DNA from: Candidatus Nanohalarchaeota archaeon
GTDB taxonomy: Archaea > EX4484-52 > B79-G9
NCBI GenBank assembly: GCA_003660865.1
Contig: QMVA01000002.1
Coordinates: forward strand, 1-38,156
Reading direction: 5' to 3'
Length of the DNA stretch: 38,156 bases
Positions 8,648 to 15,861 of the stretch are shown one piece after another. Positions within the stretch are counted from its first letter, which is position 1, and the number at the start of each line of letters is the position of its first letter. A program made the translations under genes and the position numbers. The notes beneath the pieces were generated by a model, which had not been told where the DNA came from, did no database searches, and was given only the letters and a program-made list of their open reading frames with translations.

Positions 8648-9239
8648 TTAGATCATCATTAATTGCGCCGAAGGGGCATACGAGGATACATGCTCTGCAT
8701 TCTATGCATTTCTCTCTGTCGAATTCTATTTCCATTGTTTTTTTATCTGGTATGTGGAGGGCGCCTGTGGGACAGTGGGCGATGCAGAGGCTGCATTGTG
8801 TGCATTTGTTTTTGTTTAGCTGTGTGCCTGTTTTGAATGTGTTTACTTTTATTCCCCGGGATTTCAGGTAGGTGATTGAGTCTTCTATGTTTTTTTCTTT
8901 TCCTTCAAGTTCTATTATCATGAATCCGATTTGCTTTTCTGTGATGTTTGCGCGGAGGATGTTTGGGATTACGTTGTAGTGTTTTATGATGTAGTATATG
9001 CTGGGGTCTTTTATTCTTTTTTTCGGGTAGCGAAGCTGGAATTTTTTTGTTTTTAAGTTATTGGGGGTGTTGGTGTTATATTGTATCTTGTCTTGTGTAT
9101 CTGTGTTATTATTATCATTATTATTATTATTCATATCCCCCTTGGTGTTTGGTGGTGTCCATCCTCGAGCCCCCACCCTCCCATCTTTAGAGTTATTAGG
9201 ATGTTTTGTTTCTTTGTCTTGTTCTTTTTTGGCTGTCAT
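8622..9239 (-). CDS. NIL-domain ferredoxin, homocysteine biosynthesis
   Basis: It has a NIL domain (about 66-132, FQLRYPKKRIKDPSIYYII onwards) followed by two 4Fe-4S clusters: CTQCSLCIAHCP and CIECRACILVCP. This is the COG1900 partner seen in methanogens (MA1822 type), thought to support conversion of aspartate semialdehyde to homocysteine with sulfide. The start is uncertain. The ATG at 9239 lies 14 nt after the upstream gene behind a weak GATGA. The ATG at 9134 has AAGGGGGAT before it and removes 35 odd residues. Even then an Asn-rich tract from an ATT trinucleotide run (about 9107-9135) precedes the NIL domain. Confidence 0.88.
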   Translation of the reverse strand: MTAKKEQDKETKHPNNSKDGRVGARGWTPPNTKGDMNNNNNDNNNTDTQDKIQYNTNTPNNLKTKKFQLRYPKKRIKDPSIYYIIKHYNVIPNILRANITEKQIGFMIIELEGKEKNIEDSITYLKSRGIKVNTFKTGTQLNKNKCTQCSLCIAHCPTGALHIPDKKTMEIEFDREKCIECRACILVCPFGAINDDLNGNPDTDI

Positions 9240-9253
9240 TTTTTGTCATCTGT

Positions 9254-10453
9254 TTACTGTTTTTTGTTGTCTCTTATTTCCAGTTGTTTGAATGGCTGGT
9301 TTTGTGGGAGTTTCTCGTAGGGTTCGTTGAGTGTGAATTTACCTGTTTGTATTTCTTTTTTTAGGATGGATGCGATTTTTTTGGCTTTCGGGTAGCTTGA
9401 CATTGAGCTTGTTTTTACTTTTTTGTTGTTTATCCTGATTTGTCCTGATTTCAGTTGTTTGTAGTTGACTTTTGCTATTGTGTTTGATAGTCTTTTTGGG
9501 TAGTCGCTGCTGTAGTCTATTATGGGTGCGTATATATCTTCGTCTTTTACGCAGGTGCTTTTTAGGATTTCTTTGTTCAGTATTGGGATTGGGATGCCTA
9601 TTCCGAGTGCGAGGCTTGCGCCGTAGCCTTTTATGCTTGCGCCGCGTACGAATTCGCTGTCCATCTGTTTCATGTCTGCTGTTAGTGCCAGTGTGGCTGC
9701 GCCTTCTTCGGGTACGTTGTTTTTTGTTCTTTTGCAGTCGGTTGTGTGCTGTGTGCCTTGGGAGTAGATGTGGCCTGGTGCGCCTGCGAGCCAAACTTTT
9801 GTGCCGATGCCGATTGTTTTGCATAGGGGGTCGTTTAGGAGGGGGCTTAGCTGGCCTGCTGATGAGTATGTTGCGTTTTGCATGTTGGGTTTGAGGGCGC
9901 CCATGTATGTGTAGATGGTGTGTTCTTTGTGGGCGTTTACTGCTACATTGTAGTTTTGGTAGCAGTTTCTTGGGTTTACCATGGTTGCCTGGTTGAGGGT
10001 GTTTATGTTTATCATTGTCCTTAGTTCCCGTCTGGGGTATTCGTCTGTTGCGTAGGATAAAGCGAAGAGTTGTACATCTTTTCCGCTTACCAGGTCTTCT
10101 ATTACGTGGCCGCCGCCGTATTTGAATTCGCCTGGAAAGTACCTGTTTCCAGGGTCGTTGTGCTGGAGTTCTGTTGCGCCGAGGTATGCGTCTACTGCTG
10201 CGATTCCTGTGTATATGCGTACGTCGTTTAGCCATGCTTCTGTCATTCTTATTTTTGGTTTGGAGTGTCCGAAGTTCAGGAAGCAGCCGGATGAGCACAT
10301 TGTGCCGAAGGTTGCTGTGGTTACTATGTCTATGTTTTTGTATGCTTCGTCTATGCCTTCTTTTTCTACTATGTCGATGATTTCTTCTGCGGTGACTACG
10401 ACTGCTTGTCCTTTTTTTATTTTTTCGTTGAGTTCCTGATAGGTTTTTGGCAT
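9254..10453 (-). CDS. COG1900 (DUF39) homocysteine synthase / aspartate semialdehyde sulfurtransferase
   Basis: A 399-residue member of COG1900. Recognisable blocks are TATFGTMCSSGCFLNFGHSK, NPRNCYQNYNVAVN and VRGASIKGYGASLALGIGIP, with conserved Cys residues in the first two. Family knowledge (MA1821 in Methanosarcina): with the NIL-ferredoxin it builds homocysteine from aspartate semialdehyde and sulfide, bypassing O-acyl-homoserine. It is the first gene of the COG1900 / NIL-ferredoxin / COG2122 operon. No Shine-Dalgarno precedes the ATG; a TATA-like stretch at about 10471-10480 lies some 25 nt upstream, so it is probably leaderless. It is divergent from the macrodomain gene. Confidence 0.92.
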   Translation of the reverse strand: MPKTYQELNEKIKKGQAVVVTAEEIIDIVEKEGIDEAYKNIDIVTTATFGTMCSSGCFLNFGHSKPKIRMTEAWLNDVRIYTGIAAVDAYLGATELQHNDPGNRYFPGEFKYGGGHVIEDLVSGKDVQLFALSYATDEYPRRELRTMININTLNQATMVNPRNCYQNYNVAVNAHKEHTIYTYMGALKPNMQNATYSSAGQLSPLLNDPLCKTIGIGTKVWLAGAPGHIYSQGTQHTTDCKRTKNNVPEEGAATLALTADMKQMDSEFVRGASIKGYGASLALGIGIPIPILNKEILKSTCVKDEDIYAPIIDYSSDYPKRLSNTIAKVNYKQLKSGQIRINNKKVKTSSMSSYPKAKKIASILKKEIQTGKFTLNEPYEKLPQNQPFKQLEIRDNKKQ

Positions 10454-10504
10454 GTGTTGTCTTTTGGGGGTTTATCTTTATTTGTTTTTGCGAGGGTTGT
10501 AGTA

Positions 10505-10515
10505 GATTAATATTT
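10505..10515 (+). promoter_or_regulatory. TATA-like element of the macrodomain gene
   Basis: GATTAATATTT is centred about 28 nt before the ATG at 10539. A second TTTATATT at 10523-10530 is too close to serve that ATG. Confidence 0.35.
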
Positions 10516-10538
10516 TTTTGGGTTTATATTGGTCTTTT

Positions 10539-11033
10539 ATGGGTGGAGTTTCTGTTGTTTCGGGGGATATTTGCGCGCTTAATGTTGATGCTATTGTTAA
10601 TCCTGCCAACTCTTCAGGTTCGATGGGCGGCGGGGTTGCGCTTACTATCAGGAGGAAAGGGGGGCAGATTATTGAGGATGAGGCGATGGCGCATGCGCCT
10701 GTTGCTGTCGGGTCTGCTGTTTTGACTACTGCGGGTCGGTTGCCTTGCCGGTTTGTGATTCATGCGCCTACTATGGTTGGTCCTGCTGAGAGGGTTGGTG
10801 TTGGGAATGTGCGTCGGGCTGTTTTGGCGGCGCTTGAGTTGGCTCGCGAGAAGGGGATTTTTGAGGTTGCGTTTCCGGGAATGGGTACGGGTGTCGGCGG
10901 GGTGGATAAGGGGGAGGCTGCGCATGTGATGGTTTGTGAGATTCTTGATTTTGTTTCGAAGAATGAGGGCTTCCGGGTGGTTTTAGTTGGTTTTGACGAG
11001 GAGTTGTATGAGTGTTTTTTGGGTGAGCTGTAG
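10539..11033 (+). CDS. Macrodomain protein (ADP-ribose binding / deacylase type)
   Basis: A 164-residue stand-alone macrodomain. It begins with VSVVSGDICALNVDAIVNPAN, continues with SGSMGGGVALTIRRKGG (phosphate-binding Gly loop) and has AFPGMGTGVGGVDKGEAA as the second loop. Macrodomains bind ADP-ribose; many remove ADP-ribose from proteins or nucleic acids or hydrolyse O-acetyl-ADP-ribose. The substrate cannot be told here. No ADP-ribosyltransferase or sirtuin is nearby. The start is the ATG at 10539; an earlier TTG at 10518 would add seven poor residues. Codons end almost only in G or T, the opposite of its minus-strand neighbours. Confidence 0.9.
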   Translation: MGGVSVVSGDICALNVDAIVNPANSSGSMGGGVALTIRRKGGQIIEDEAMAHAPVAVGSAVLTTAGRLPCRFVIHAPTMVGPAERVGVGNVRRAVLAALELAREKGIFEVAFPGMGTGVGGVDKGEAAHVMVCEILDFVSKNEGFRVVLVGFDEELYECFLGEL

Positions 11034-11073
11034 TAAGGTTTTTCTGTGCATAATTTGATGTGTGTCTTTTTAG

Positions 11074-11111
11074 TGTCCATGTTTTTGGACAGGTGTCCAG
11101 TTATGTGGACA
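11074..11111. repeat. Two tandem identical palindromes TGTCCA-N6-TGGACA
   Basis: TGTCCA(6)TGGACA at 11074-11091 and again at 11094-11111, separated by GG, in the 97-bp gap between the converging macrodomain and MOSC genes. Each forms a 6-bp stem with a 6-nt loop (TGTTTT and GTTATG). It could be a bidirectional terminator or a paired operator. Confidence 0.75.
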
Positions 11112-11130
11112 TGTATTTTGTCTGTGTTGG

Positions 11131-11583
11131 TTAGAGTGTTTCCAGTGTGTCGCCTTGTTTTATTGTGCCGCCTTTTATGACTTTTACAAATATGCCTTCT
11201 TTTGGCATGACGCATTCGCCAAGTTCCTGGAAGATCTTGCAGCTGGCATGGCATGTTTTTCCGATCTTTGAGACTTCGAGGATTACTTCGGTTCCTGCTT
11301 TTAGTTTGTCGCCGATTTTTAGTTGTTTCAGGTCTATATCTTTGGTTGTTATGTTTTCTGCGAAGTCGCCGGGGTTTAGGGTGATTTGTTTTTGTTTGAT
11401 TTTTGCGCTTTCTTTCATGCGGTCTATGCTTTCCTGTGCAAGGAGGCTGATTTGTCTTATTTCTGCGCCGGCGTGGGCGTCTGATTCAAGGCCGAAGTTC
11501 TCTATTGCCTTTGCCTGCTTTACAGGGGCTTTTGTTATGTGCTTGCTTGTGCTTGTGTTGATTGAGTGTATTTTTCCTTTCAT
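11131..11583 (-). CDS. MOSC-domain protein
   Basis: A 150-residue single-domain MOSC protein. Typical features are the N-terminal KGKIHSINTS strand, ESDAHAGAEIRQISLLA, NPGDFAENITTKDID, and near the C-terminus a Cys-containing stretch (KTCHASCKIF, then GECVMPKEGIF). MOSC domains carry sulfur or bind molybdenum cofactor; short archaeal forms are often linked to cofactor synthesis, but the substrate here is unknown. No other molybdopterin gene is visible. A TATA-like sequence at about 11608-11616 suggests its own leaderless transcript. It lies just after the SerK-like gene, with a 28-nt gap. Confidence 0.88.
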   Translation of the reverse strand: MKGKIHSINTSTSKHITKAPVKQAKAIENFGLESDAHAGAEIRQISLLAQESIDRMKESAKIKQKQITLNPGDFAENITTKDIDLKQLKIGDKLKAGTEVILEVSKIGKTCHASCKIFQELGECVMPKEGIFVKVIKGGTIKQGDTLETL

Positions 11584-11611
11584 TTTTGGTGCACCATTCG
11601 TTTTCTGGATT

Positions 11612-12208
11612 TTATGGGATTGTTATCTTTTTATGTTGGTGTGTTGTCCATATCTTTTTTAGCTGGGTTATGGCAATGTCGATTCTTGGGAGTGTTGATG
11701 ATATATGTGTTTGTCCGTTGGGTGTTTTTAGCATGTGTTTTGTTGTTTTGATGGGGTATAGTTTGCCTGAGGTTGCTTTGTTTATGACGTCCTGTTTTGT
11801 CAGTTTGCGGCTGTTCCATGAGTCGAGGATGATTTCGCTGTCCATGTAGTTTACGTAGAATACGGGGATGTTCTGGATTTTCAGGTTTTTGAAGACGTTG
11901 TGCCTGTGGTGGCCGTCAAGGATTATGTTTGTTTTTTTGTCTGCTACTATTGGGTATTTTATGCCTTGTTCAATTATGCTTTTTTTTACTTCGTGTATTT
12001 TTTTCGGGTCTGTGTGCTCGTGGGGTTTTAGGTTGTTTGTGTTGGTTAGTTTTATGATGTATGGCAACCTTGTAAAAGGTTGATCATTAGGTGCGTTTCG
12101 CTTCCGCTCAAGCGCACGAAGGTAATTTTCTATTTTGTCCTTTTTCGAGTCTAAAATCACCAGATTCGTGGTTCCTTTTGCTTTCCTATAGGCTGCACCG
12201 GTAGCCAC
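11612..12208 (-). CDS. SerK/ParB-like protein, probable free-serine kinase, N-terminus disturbed
   Basis: Residues from about 49 on resemble ADP-dependent serine kinase SerK of Thermococcus (ParB/Srx fold). LKPHEH holds the Glu that matches the catalytic Glu in the KPHE of SerK, LDGHHRHNVF matches the nucleotide-binding DGHHR, and LYPIKTTKHML matches the PKTTRHV near its C-terminus. SerK makes O-phosphoserine, a cysteine precursor. The first 48 residues are not like SerK and end in NDQPFTRL, a peptide that recurs at the window's right end. The GTG at 12208 has no Shine-Dalgarno, whereas a perfect GGAGG plus ATG at 12233 opens a frame that stops after 15 codons, one base out of register. A frameshift is likely. 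Confidence 0.6.
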   Translation of the reverse strand: MATGAAYRKAKGTTNLVILDSKKDKIENYLRALERKRNAPNDQPFTRLPYIIKLTNTNNLKPHEHTDPKKIHEVKKSIIEQGIKYPIVADKKTNIILDGHHRHNVFKNLKIQNIPVFYVNYMDSEIILDSWNSRKLTKQDVINKATSGKLYPIKTTKHMLKTPNGQTHISSTLPRIDIAITQLKKIWTTHQHKKITIP

Positions 12209-12542
12209 CCATGTTTGTTTTTGTTTCGTTCATTTTATTGCCTCCATTTGAGTGTTTTTTTCTATGCTTCTGAGTTGTAGCTCTTGTGAGTTTGTCCTGT
12301 TGGAACTAAGTTTTGTTTTTTTGGTTGTGCTTAGTGGGTTATTGGGATTATAGAGAAGTAATGGTTCTTTTTCATTTGTTGATGCAAACACGTTCACCAG
12401 TCATTAGACTCACCGTTATGTAGTTAATTTATGTGGGCTAAGGTTTATATATCTTGTGATTGGGGTTTTTGGTCTGTGTTTGTAGATGTGGATGGTTTGG
12501 TTATACTTGAGTGGAATCTGGTTTTAGATTTTATGTTATGGG
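12209..12542. other. Intergenic region between the SerK-like and MATE genes
   Basis: This 334-bp stretch holds the Shine-Dalgarno and out-of-frame ATG (12231-12246) of the SerK-like gene. A TATA-like AGATATATAAACC on the minus strand near 12444-12456 could start a leader of about 200 nt. I see no tRNA, repeat or further gene. Confidence 0.4.
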
Positions 12543-13907
12543 TCAGATTTTGGTTTCTTTTTTCCATGAGCCTGTTTTGAACCATGCAAGGGATATGATT
12601 GATGTCATGGCGGCTGCGATTACGAAGGACCACCAGATGCCGGTCAGGCCCATGGCTTTTGTGAATGCAAGGTAATATGCGATGGGTATGCAAAATATGA
12701 ATAAGCGTATCATTGTCAATACTAGTTGAGGGGTGCCTTTTCCTGTGCCCTGGAATGCTGATGCTATTATCATGCCTGTGGGGATGAATATTAGTTCTAT
12801 GGGTACTATTTTGAGGAATTCTGATCCCAGAGATATGACTGTCTTGTCGTCTGTGAAGAGTGTCATGAATTGGTTTCTGAAGGTGATCAGTATTATTGCG
12901 GTTGGTATCATGAAGGTGGTGAGGAGTTTGATTGCTGTTTTTACTGTGGTTTCTATGCGGTCGTATTTTTTTAGTCCTGCGTTTTGGCCGACTATGGTGA
13001 TTACGGCTGTGGCGATGGCGATAGAGGGTAGTATTCCTATTGTCTGGAGCTTGTTTGCTGCGCCGAAGGCAGCTATTGCAGGGGTTCCGAATTTTGCTAC
13101 GAAGGATGTGAGGATGAAGAATGCAATGGACATGCTGATTTGTGATAGTGATGAAGGGATGCCTACTTTTAGTATGTTTTTGATTATTTTGGGCAGGTAG
13201 TTGAATCCTCTGATGATGGGTGTGACTTTTGCTCTTTTTTTGATGAAGTGGTGTAATATGAGGAGCAGGCCGAATAATCTGGAGATTACTGTTGCTATTG
13301 CAGCGCCTTCTATGCCTAATGGGGGTATTATCCAGTATCCGAATATCAGTATGGGGTCGAGTATTATGTTTAGTGATACGGATATCACTAGTGCTTTCAT
13401 GGGTGTTAGTGTGTCTCCTTCGCCGTGTAATATTGAGTTTAGGATGAATACTGTGAGTATTATGATGAAGTTGTAGATTATTATTGTCATGTAGCTTTTT
13501 GCTAGTGATATTACGGCTGTTTCTGCGCCCATGAATGTGAAGATTTGTTCTATGTAATATAGACCCAGCGCTGTTGTGACTATGCTTATTATTGCTGAGA
13601 GGATTAGTCCGTGGGTTGCTGATTGTCTTGCGTCCATGATCTGGTTTTTGCCGATGTATCGTGCTATGAGGGATGTCACTCCTATGCCTATTCCTGCGCC
13701 TATTGCGATTATGAAGAAGATTACGGGGAATGTGATGCTTATGGCGGCGAGGGCGTCTGCGCTGAGCCTGCCGAGAAAGATGGCGTCTATTATGTTGAAG
13801 GCTGTCTGTAGTGCCATTGAGATTATTACCGGTGTTGAGAGGGCTATCAGTGTGCTTTTTATGTTGCCGTTTGTTATGTCTATGTTTTCTTTAGAAAATC
13901 TTTTCAT
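12543..13907 (-). CDS. MATE-family multidrug/Na+ antiporter
   Basis: A 454-residue membrane protein with about 12 hydrophobic spans in two homologous halves. It opens with NGNIKSTLIALSTPVIISMA and AFNIIDAIFLGRLSADALAA, the classic MATE start. The second half repeats the pattern (LKVGIPSSLSQISMSIAF, then FGAANKLQTIGILPSIAIATA). MATE proteins export cationic compounds in exchange for Na+ or H+. The substrate is unknown. A TATA box about 25 nt before the ATG and the lack of a Shine-Dalgarno imply a leaderless single-gene transcript. Confidence 0.95.
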   Translation of the reverse strand: MKRFSKENIDITNGNIKSTLIALSTPVIISMALQTAFNIIDAIFLGRLSADALAAISITFPVIFFIIAIGAGIGIGVTSLIARYIGKNQIMDARQSATHGLILSAIISIVTTALGLYYIEQIFTFMGAETAVISLAKSYMTIIIYNFIIILTVFILNSILHGEGDTLTPMKALVISVSLNIILDPILIFGYWIIPPLGIEGAAIATVISRLFGLLLILHHFIKKRAKVTPIIRGFNYLPKIIKNILKVGIPSSLSQISMSIAFFILTSFVAKFGTPAIAAFGAANKLQTIGILPSIAIATAVITIVGQNAGLKKYDRIETTVKTAIKLLTTFMIPTAIILITFRNQFMTLFTDDKTVISLGSEFLKIVPIELIFIPTGMIIASAFQGTGKGTPQLVLTMIRLFIFCIPIAYYLAFTKAMGLTGIWWSFVIAAAMTSIISLAWFKTGSWKKETKI

Positions 13908-13925
13908 CTGTTTTTTTGGTGTGTA

Positions 13926-13938
13926 ACCTATAAAAAAG
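13926..13938 (-). promoter_or_regulatory. TATA box of the MATE gene
   Basis: CTTTTTTATAGGT on the minus strand is centred about 25 nt before the ATG at 13907. Confidence 0.5.
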
Positions 13939-13959
13939 GGTTTTTATGGCTTTGGCTAT

Positions 13960-14018
13960 AGTGTTGATGTAAAAAGTAAAAAATGAGAAAGAGTAAAAAA
14001 GAATAAAGATTGGGGCAT
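13960..14018 (-). terminator. T-rich terminator after uS7
   Basis: Just downstream of the uS7 stop the minus strand reads through several T runs (TTCTTTTTTAC, CATTTTTTAC, TTTTTAC). This is typical of archaeal termination, and it marks the end of the RNA polymerase/ribosomal operon before the MATE promoter. Confidence 0.5.
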
Positions 14019-14678
14019 TTATCTTGCGCCTGTGGCTTCTTTGTCTCTTCTTGTCTTTTCCTGTATTGCGAAGCTTGCAGGATCGCTTTTGTAGGCTGAG
14101 AGTATTTCGTTTGAGAGTCCTTGTGCGGCGCTTTTTTTCTTTTTTACGGTTCTTTGGTATGAGCCTTGCGCGATGTGTTTCAGTGCAAGGTCTACTCTTC
14201 TTTGGGGAGCTGTTACTACGGATTCTCTTGCGAATATGCCGCCTCTCTGGTATGTCAGGACTTCTTCTAGCGGGGCGGAGTTTTCTATAGCTCTTATGAG
14301 AACTTCAACTGGGTTTTTTTCGGTTTTTTCTTCGATTATGTTGAATGCCTCTATTAGTATTTTTGTTGTTTTTGTTGTGGTGCCGACGTTGTGGCCGCTT
14401 GAGAATTTGTGTTTTTTGCCGCGGTGACCTGCGACGAACATCTTGTTTATGAGGCGTTCTGTGATGTTTAGTTTTGATTTGTGGAACTGATTTTTTGCGT
14501 GTCTTCCGCCGCTTTTTGGGACTATTACTGGGCTTAGGTTTATGTAGTTTACGAGTCCGGGGTCTGAGACTTTTATGTTTTCTGTGCTCCATGTGTTGAA
14601 TAGTTTTATTTTAGAGGATTTTTGTTTTGTTTCTGCTATGTGCTTTATTTCAGAGGGTTTTTGTTTTGTTTCTGTCAT
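14019..14678 (-). CDS. rps7: Small-subunit ribosomal protein uS7
   Basis: A 219-residue uS7, which binds the 3' domain of 16S rRNA near the E site. Key regions are VIVPKSGGRHAKNQFHKSKL, VLIRAIENSAPLEEV and SYQRTVKKKKSAAQGLSNEI. The N-terminus carries a small internal duplication: ETKQKPSEIKHI and ETKQKSSKIKLF are adjacent 13-residue units, probably from a recent DNA duplication in the flexible tail. The start ATG is preceded by GATGATAAC. It follows uS12 by nine nt and is the last gene of the operon; aEF-2, normally next, is 7.7 kb away. Confidence 0.96.
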   Translation of the reverse strand: MTETKQKPSEIKHIAETKQKSSKIKLFNTWSTENIKVSDPGLVNYINLSPVIVPKSGGRHAKNQFHKSKLNITERLINKMFVAGHRGKKHKFSSGHNVGTTTKTTKILIEAFNIIEEKTEKNPVEVLIRAIENSAPLEEVLTYQRGGIFARESVVTAPQRRVDLALKHIAQGSYQRTVKKKKSAAQGLSNEILSAYKSDPASFAIQEKTRRDKEATGAR

Positions 14679-14687
14679 GTTATCATC

Positions 14688-15116
14688 TTATTTGCTTGGT
14701 CTTTTTTTTGTGCCTTTTATGAGTTCGTTCAGTGATATACCGTTTACCTGTGTAACTTTCCATTTTACTGATGGAAGCGATCCTTTTGGACCGGATTCTG
14801 AGCCGCCGATTCCTTCAAGTAGGACTTCGTCGTGTTCCTGAACGTGGTTGATGGCACCTGTCAGAGGGCAGAATGCGGTGATTTGTTTACTGTTTTTGAT
14901 TAGCTGTACTCTTACGCATTTTAGCATGCCTGAGTGGGGCTGTTTTGCTTCAAGCTGCCTTTTTTCAAGAACTATGCCTTTTGCCTGTGCTGAGCCTTCC
15001 AGAGGATCTGTTTTTTCTTTGAGGCGCAGGGTCTTTCTTGCGAAGTCTATAGATTTCCATCTTTTCTTGAGCCTGTTTTTTTTGAGGTTTCTTCCTGCGT
15101 ATAGTCCACCTGACAT
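14688..15116 (-). CDS. rps12: Small-subunit ribosomal protein uS12 with altered decoding loops
   Basis: A 142-residue uS12, the decoding-centre protein. The fold is clear (KGIVLEKRQLEAKQP, KCVRVQLIKNSKQITAF, EHDEVLLEGIGG, VNGISLNELIKG). Two near-universal loops are changed. PNSAxRK is PHSGMLK at 60-66, and the D-I/L-P-G-V-R loop is SLPSVK at 113-118. In other organisms these loops touch 16S helix 44/18 and the codon-anticodon helix, and changes affect fidelity and streptomycin response. The reading frame is intact and embedded in the normal operon, so this is probably the working copy. The Shine-Dalgarno GGTGA lies eight nt before the ATG. Confidence 0.96.
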   Translation of the reverse strand: MSGGLYAGRNLKKNRLKKRWKSIDFARKTLRLKEKTDPLEGSAQAKGIVLEKRQLEAKQPHSGMLKCVRVQLIKNSKQITAFCPLTGAINHVQEHDEVLLEGIGGSESGPKGSLPSVKWKVTQVNGISLNELIKGTKKRPSK

Positions 15117-15129
15117 TTTTGTTTCACCG

Positions 15130-15549
15130 TTATTCTATTTTTATGTTATCAATATTGAATTGTCTTTTTAAAAAGATTTTGATTATGTTTATGTTTTTGC
15201 CGCCTCTGCCTATTAGCAGACCTTTGTTTCTTTTTTCTGTTTCGATGGTTATTGTCTTTTGTTGGTTGTTTTCGATTAGGGTTATTTTTTTTGCCGGGAT
15301 AGGCAGCATGTTTTTTGTGAATTCTTCTGCGTTCTCTGTGTGCTTGTATATTATTATGTTCTGGTTCATTTTTTTTTGGAGTTTTTTTATTTCTATGCCG
15401 TTTTTGCCGATCAGGTTTTTGAAGTTGTTTGTTTTTACTACGAAATATAGTGTGTTATTTTCGTTTGCGTAGTCAACAACGTGTGTTCTTGTGATTTTTT
15501 CGAATATTGTGATGTTTATTATGTCATCGTTTGTGTATTTTATTGGCAT
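15130..15549 (-). CDS. nusA: Archaeal NusA-like KH-domain transcription factor
   Basis: About 139 residues with two KH domains and none of the S1 or acidic regions of bacterial NusA, as is usual in archaea. KH signatures are NLIGKNGIEIKKLQ and GLLIGRGGKNINII. Archaeal NusA binds RNA and probably acts in termination and antitermination. The start is set at MPIKYTNDDI (15549); longer in-frame sequence reaches 15624 but would overlap eL30. It lies between eL30 and uS12, its standard position. Confidence 0.93.
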   Translation of the reverse strand: MPIKYTNDDIINITIFEKITRTHVVDYANENNTLYFVVKTNNFKNLIGKNGIEIKKLQKKMNQNIIIYKHTENAEEFTKNMLPIPAKKITLIENNQQKTITIETEKRNKGLLIGRGGKNINIIKIFLKRQFNIDNIKIE

Positions 15550-15575
15550 TAGATTCACGCATGATGGTAGCTGTT

Positions 15576-15839
15576 TTATTTTTTGAGGCCTAGTACTACA
15601 ATTGAAAATGGCTTTCTTGCGCATGCGCCTAATTCGATGCTTGTGCCGTTGAATAAGTGTATTTTTGATTTTGAGAGTTTTGCTGCGTTTTCTATGTCGC
15701 GCCGGATGTTTTTTGGGCAGTTTGTGGCGATTATGGCGGAGTCCAGTTTGTTCTGATTCAGGTATTTTAGGGTTGTGTCTGTGCCGATTGTTATTTTGCC
15801 TGAGTCTATTGCGTTTTTGATTGTTTTTGTTATGTCCAT
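15576..15839 (-). CDS. rpl30e: Large-subunit ribosomal protein eL30
   Basis: An 87-residue eL30 (L7Ae-like fold), found only in archaea and eukaryotes. Blocks are TIKNAIDSGKITIGTDTTLK, SAIIATNCPKNIRRDIENAA and FNGTSIELGACARKPF. The start is MDITKTI at 15839, with GGTG six nt upstream. An earlier in-frame ATG at 15851 directly overlaps that Shine-Dalgarno. It is located after rpoA and before nusA, as in most euryarchaeal RNA polymerase operons. Confidence 0.94.
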   Translation of the reverse strand: MDITKTIKNAIDSGKITIGTDTTLKYLNQNKLDSAIIATNCPKNIRRDIENAAKLSKSKIHLFNGTSIELGACARKPFSIVVLGLKK

Positions 15840-15861
15840 TGTTAGCACCATTTATGTTTTT

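Noticed and set aside
9339..10298. Long Arg-rich open frame inside the COG1900 gene
   Set aside because: It is a shadow of the real gene in another frame. The strong strand bias makes stop codons rare on the A/C-rich strand, and the composition (Arg, Asn, His, Lys) is not protein-like.
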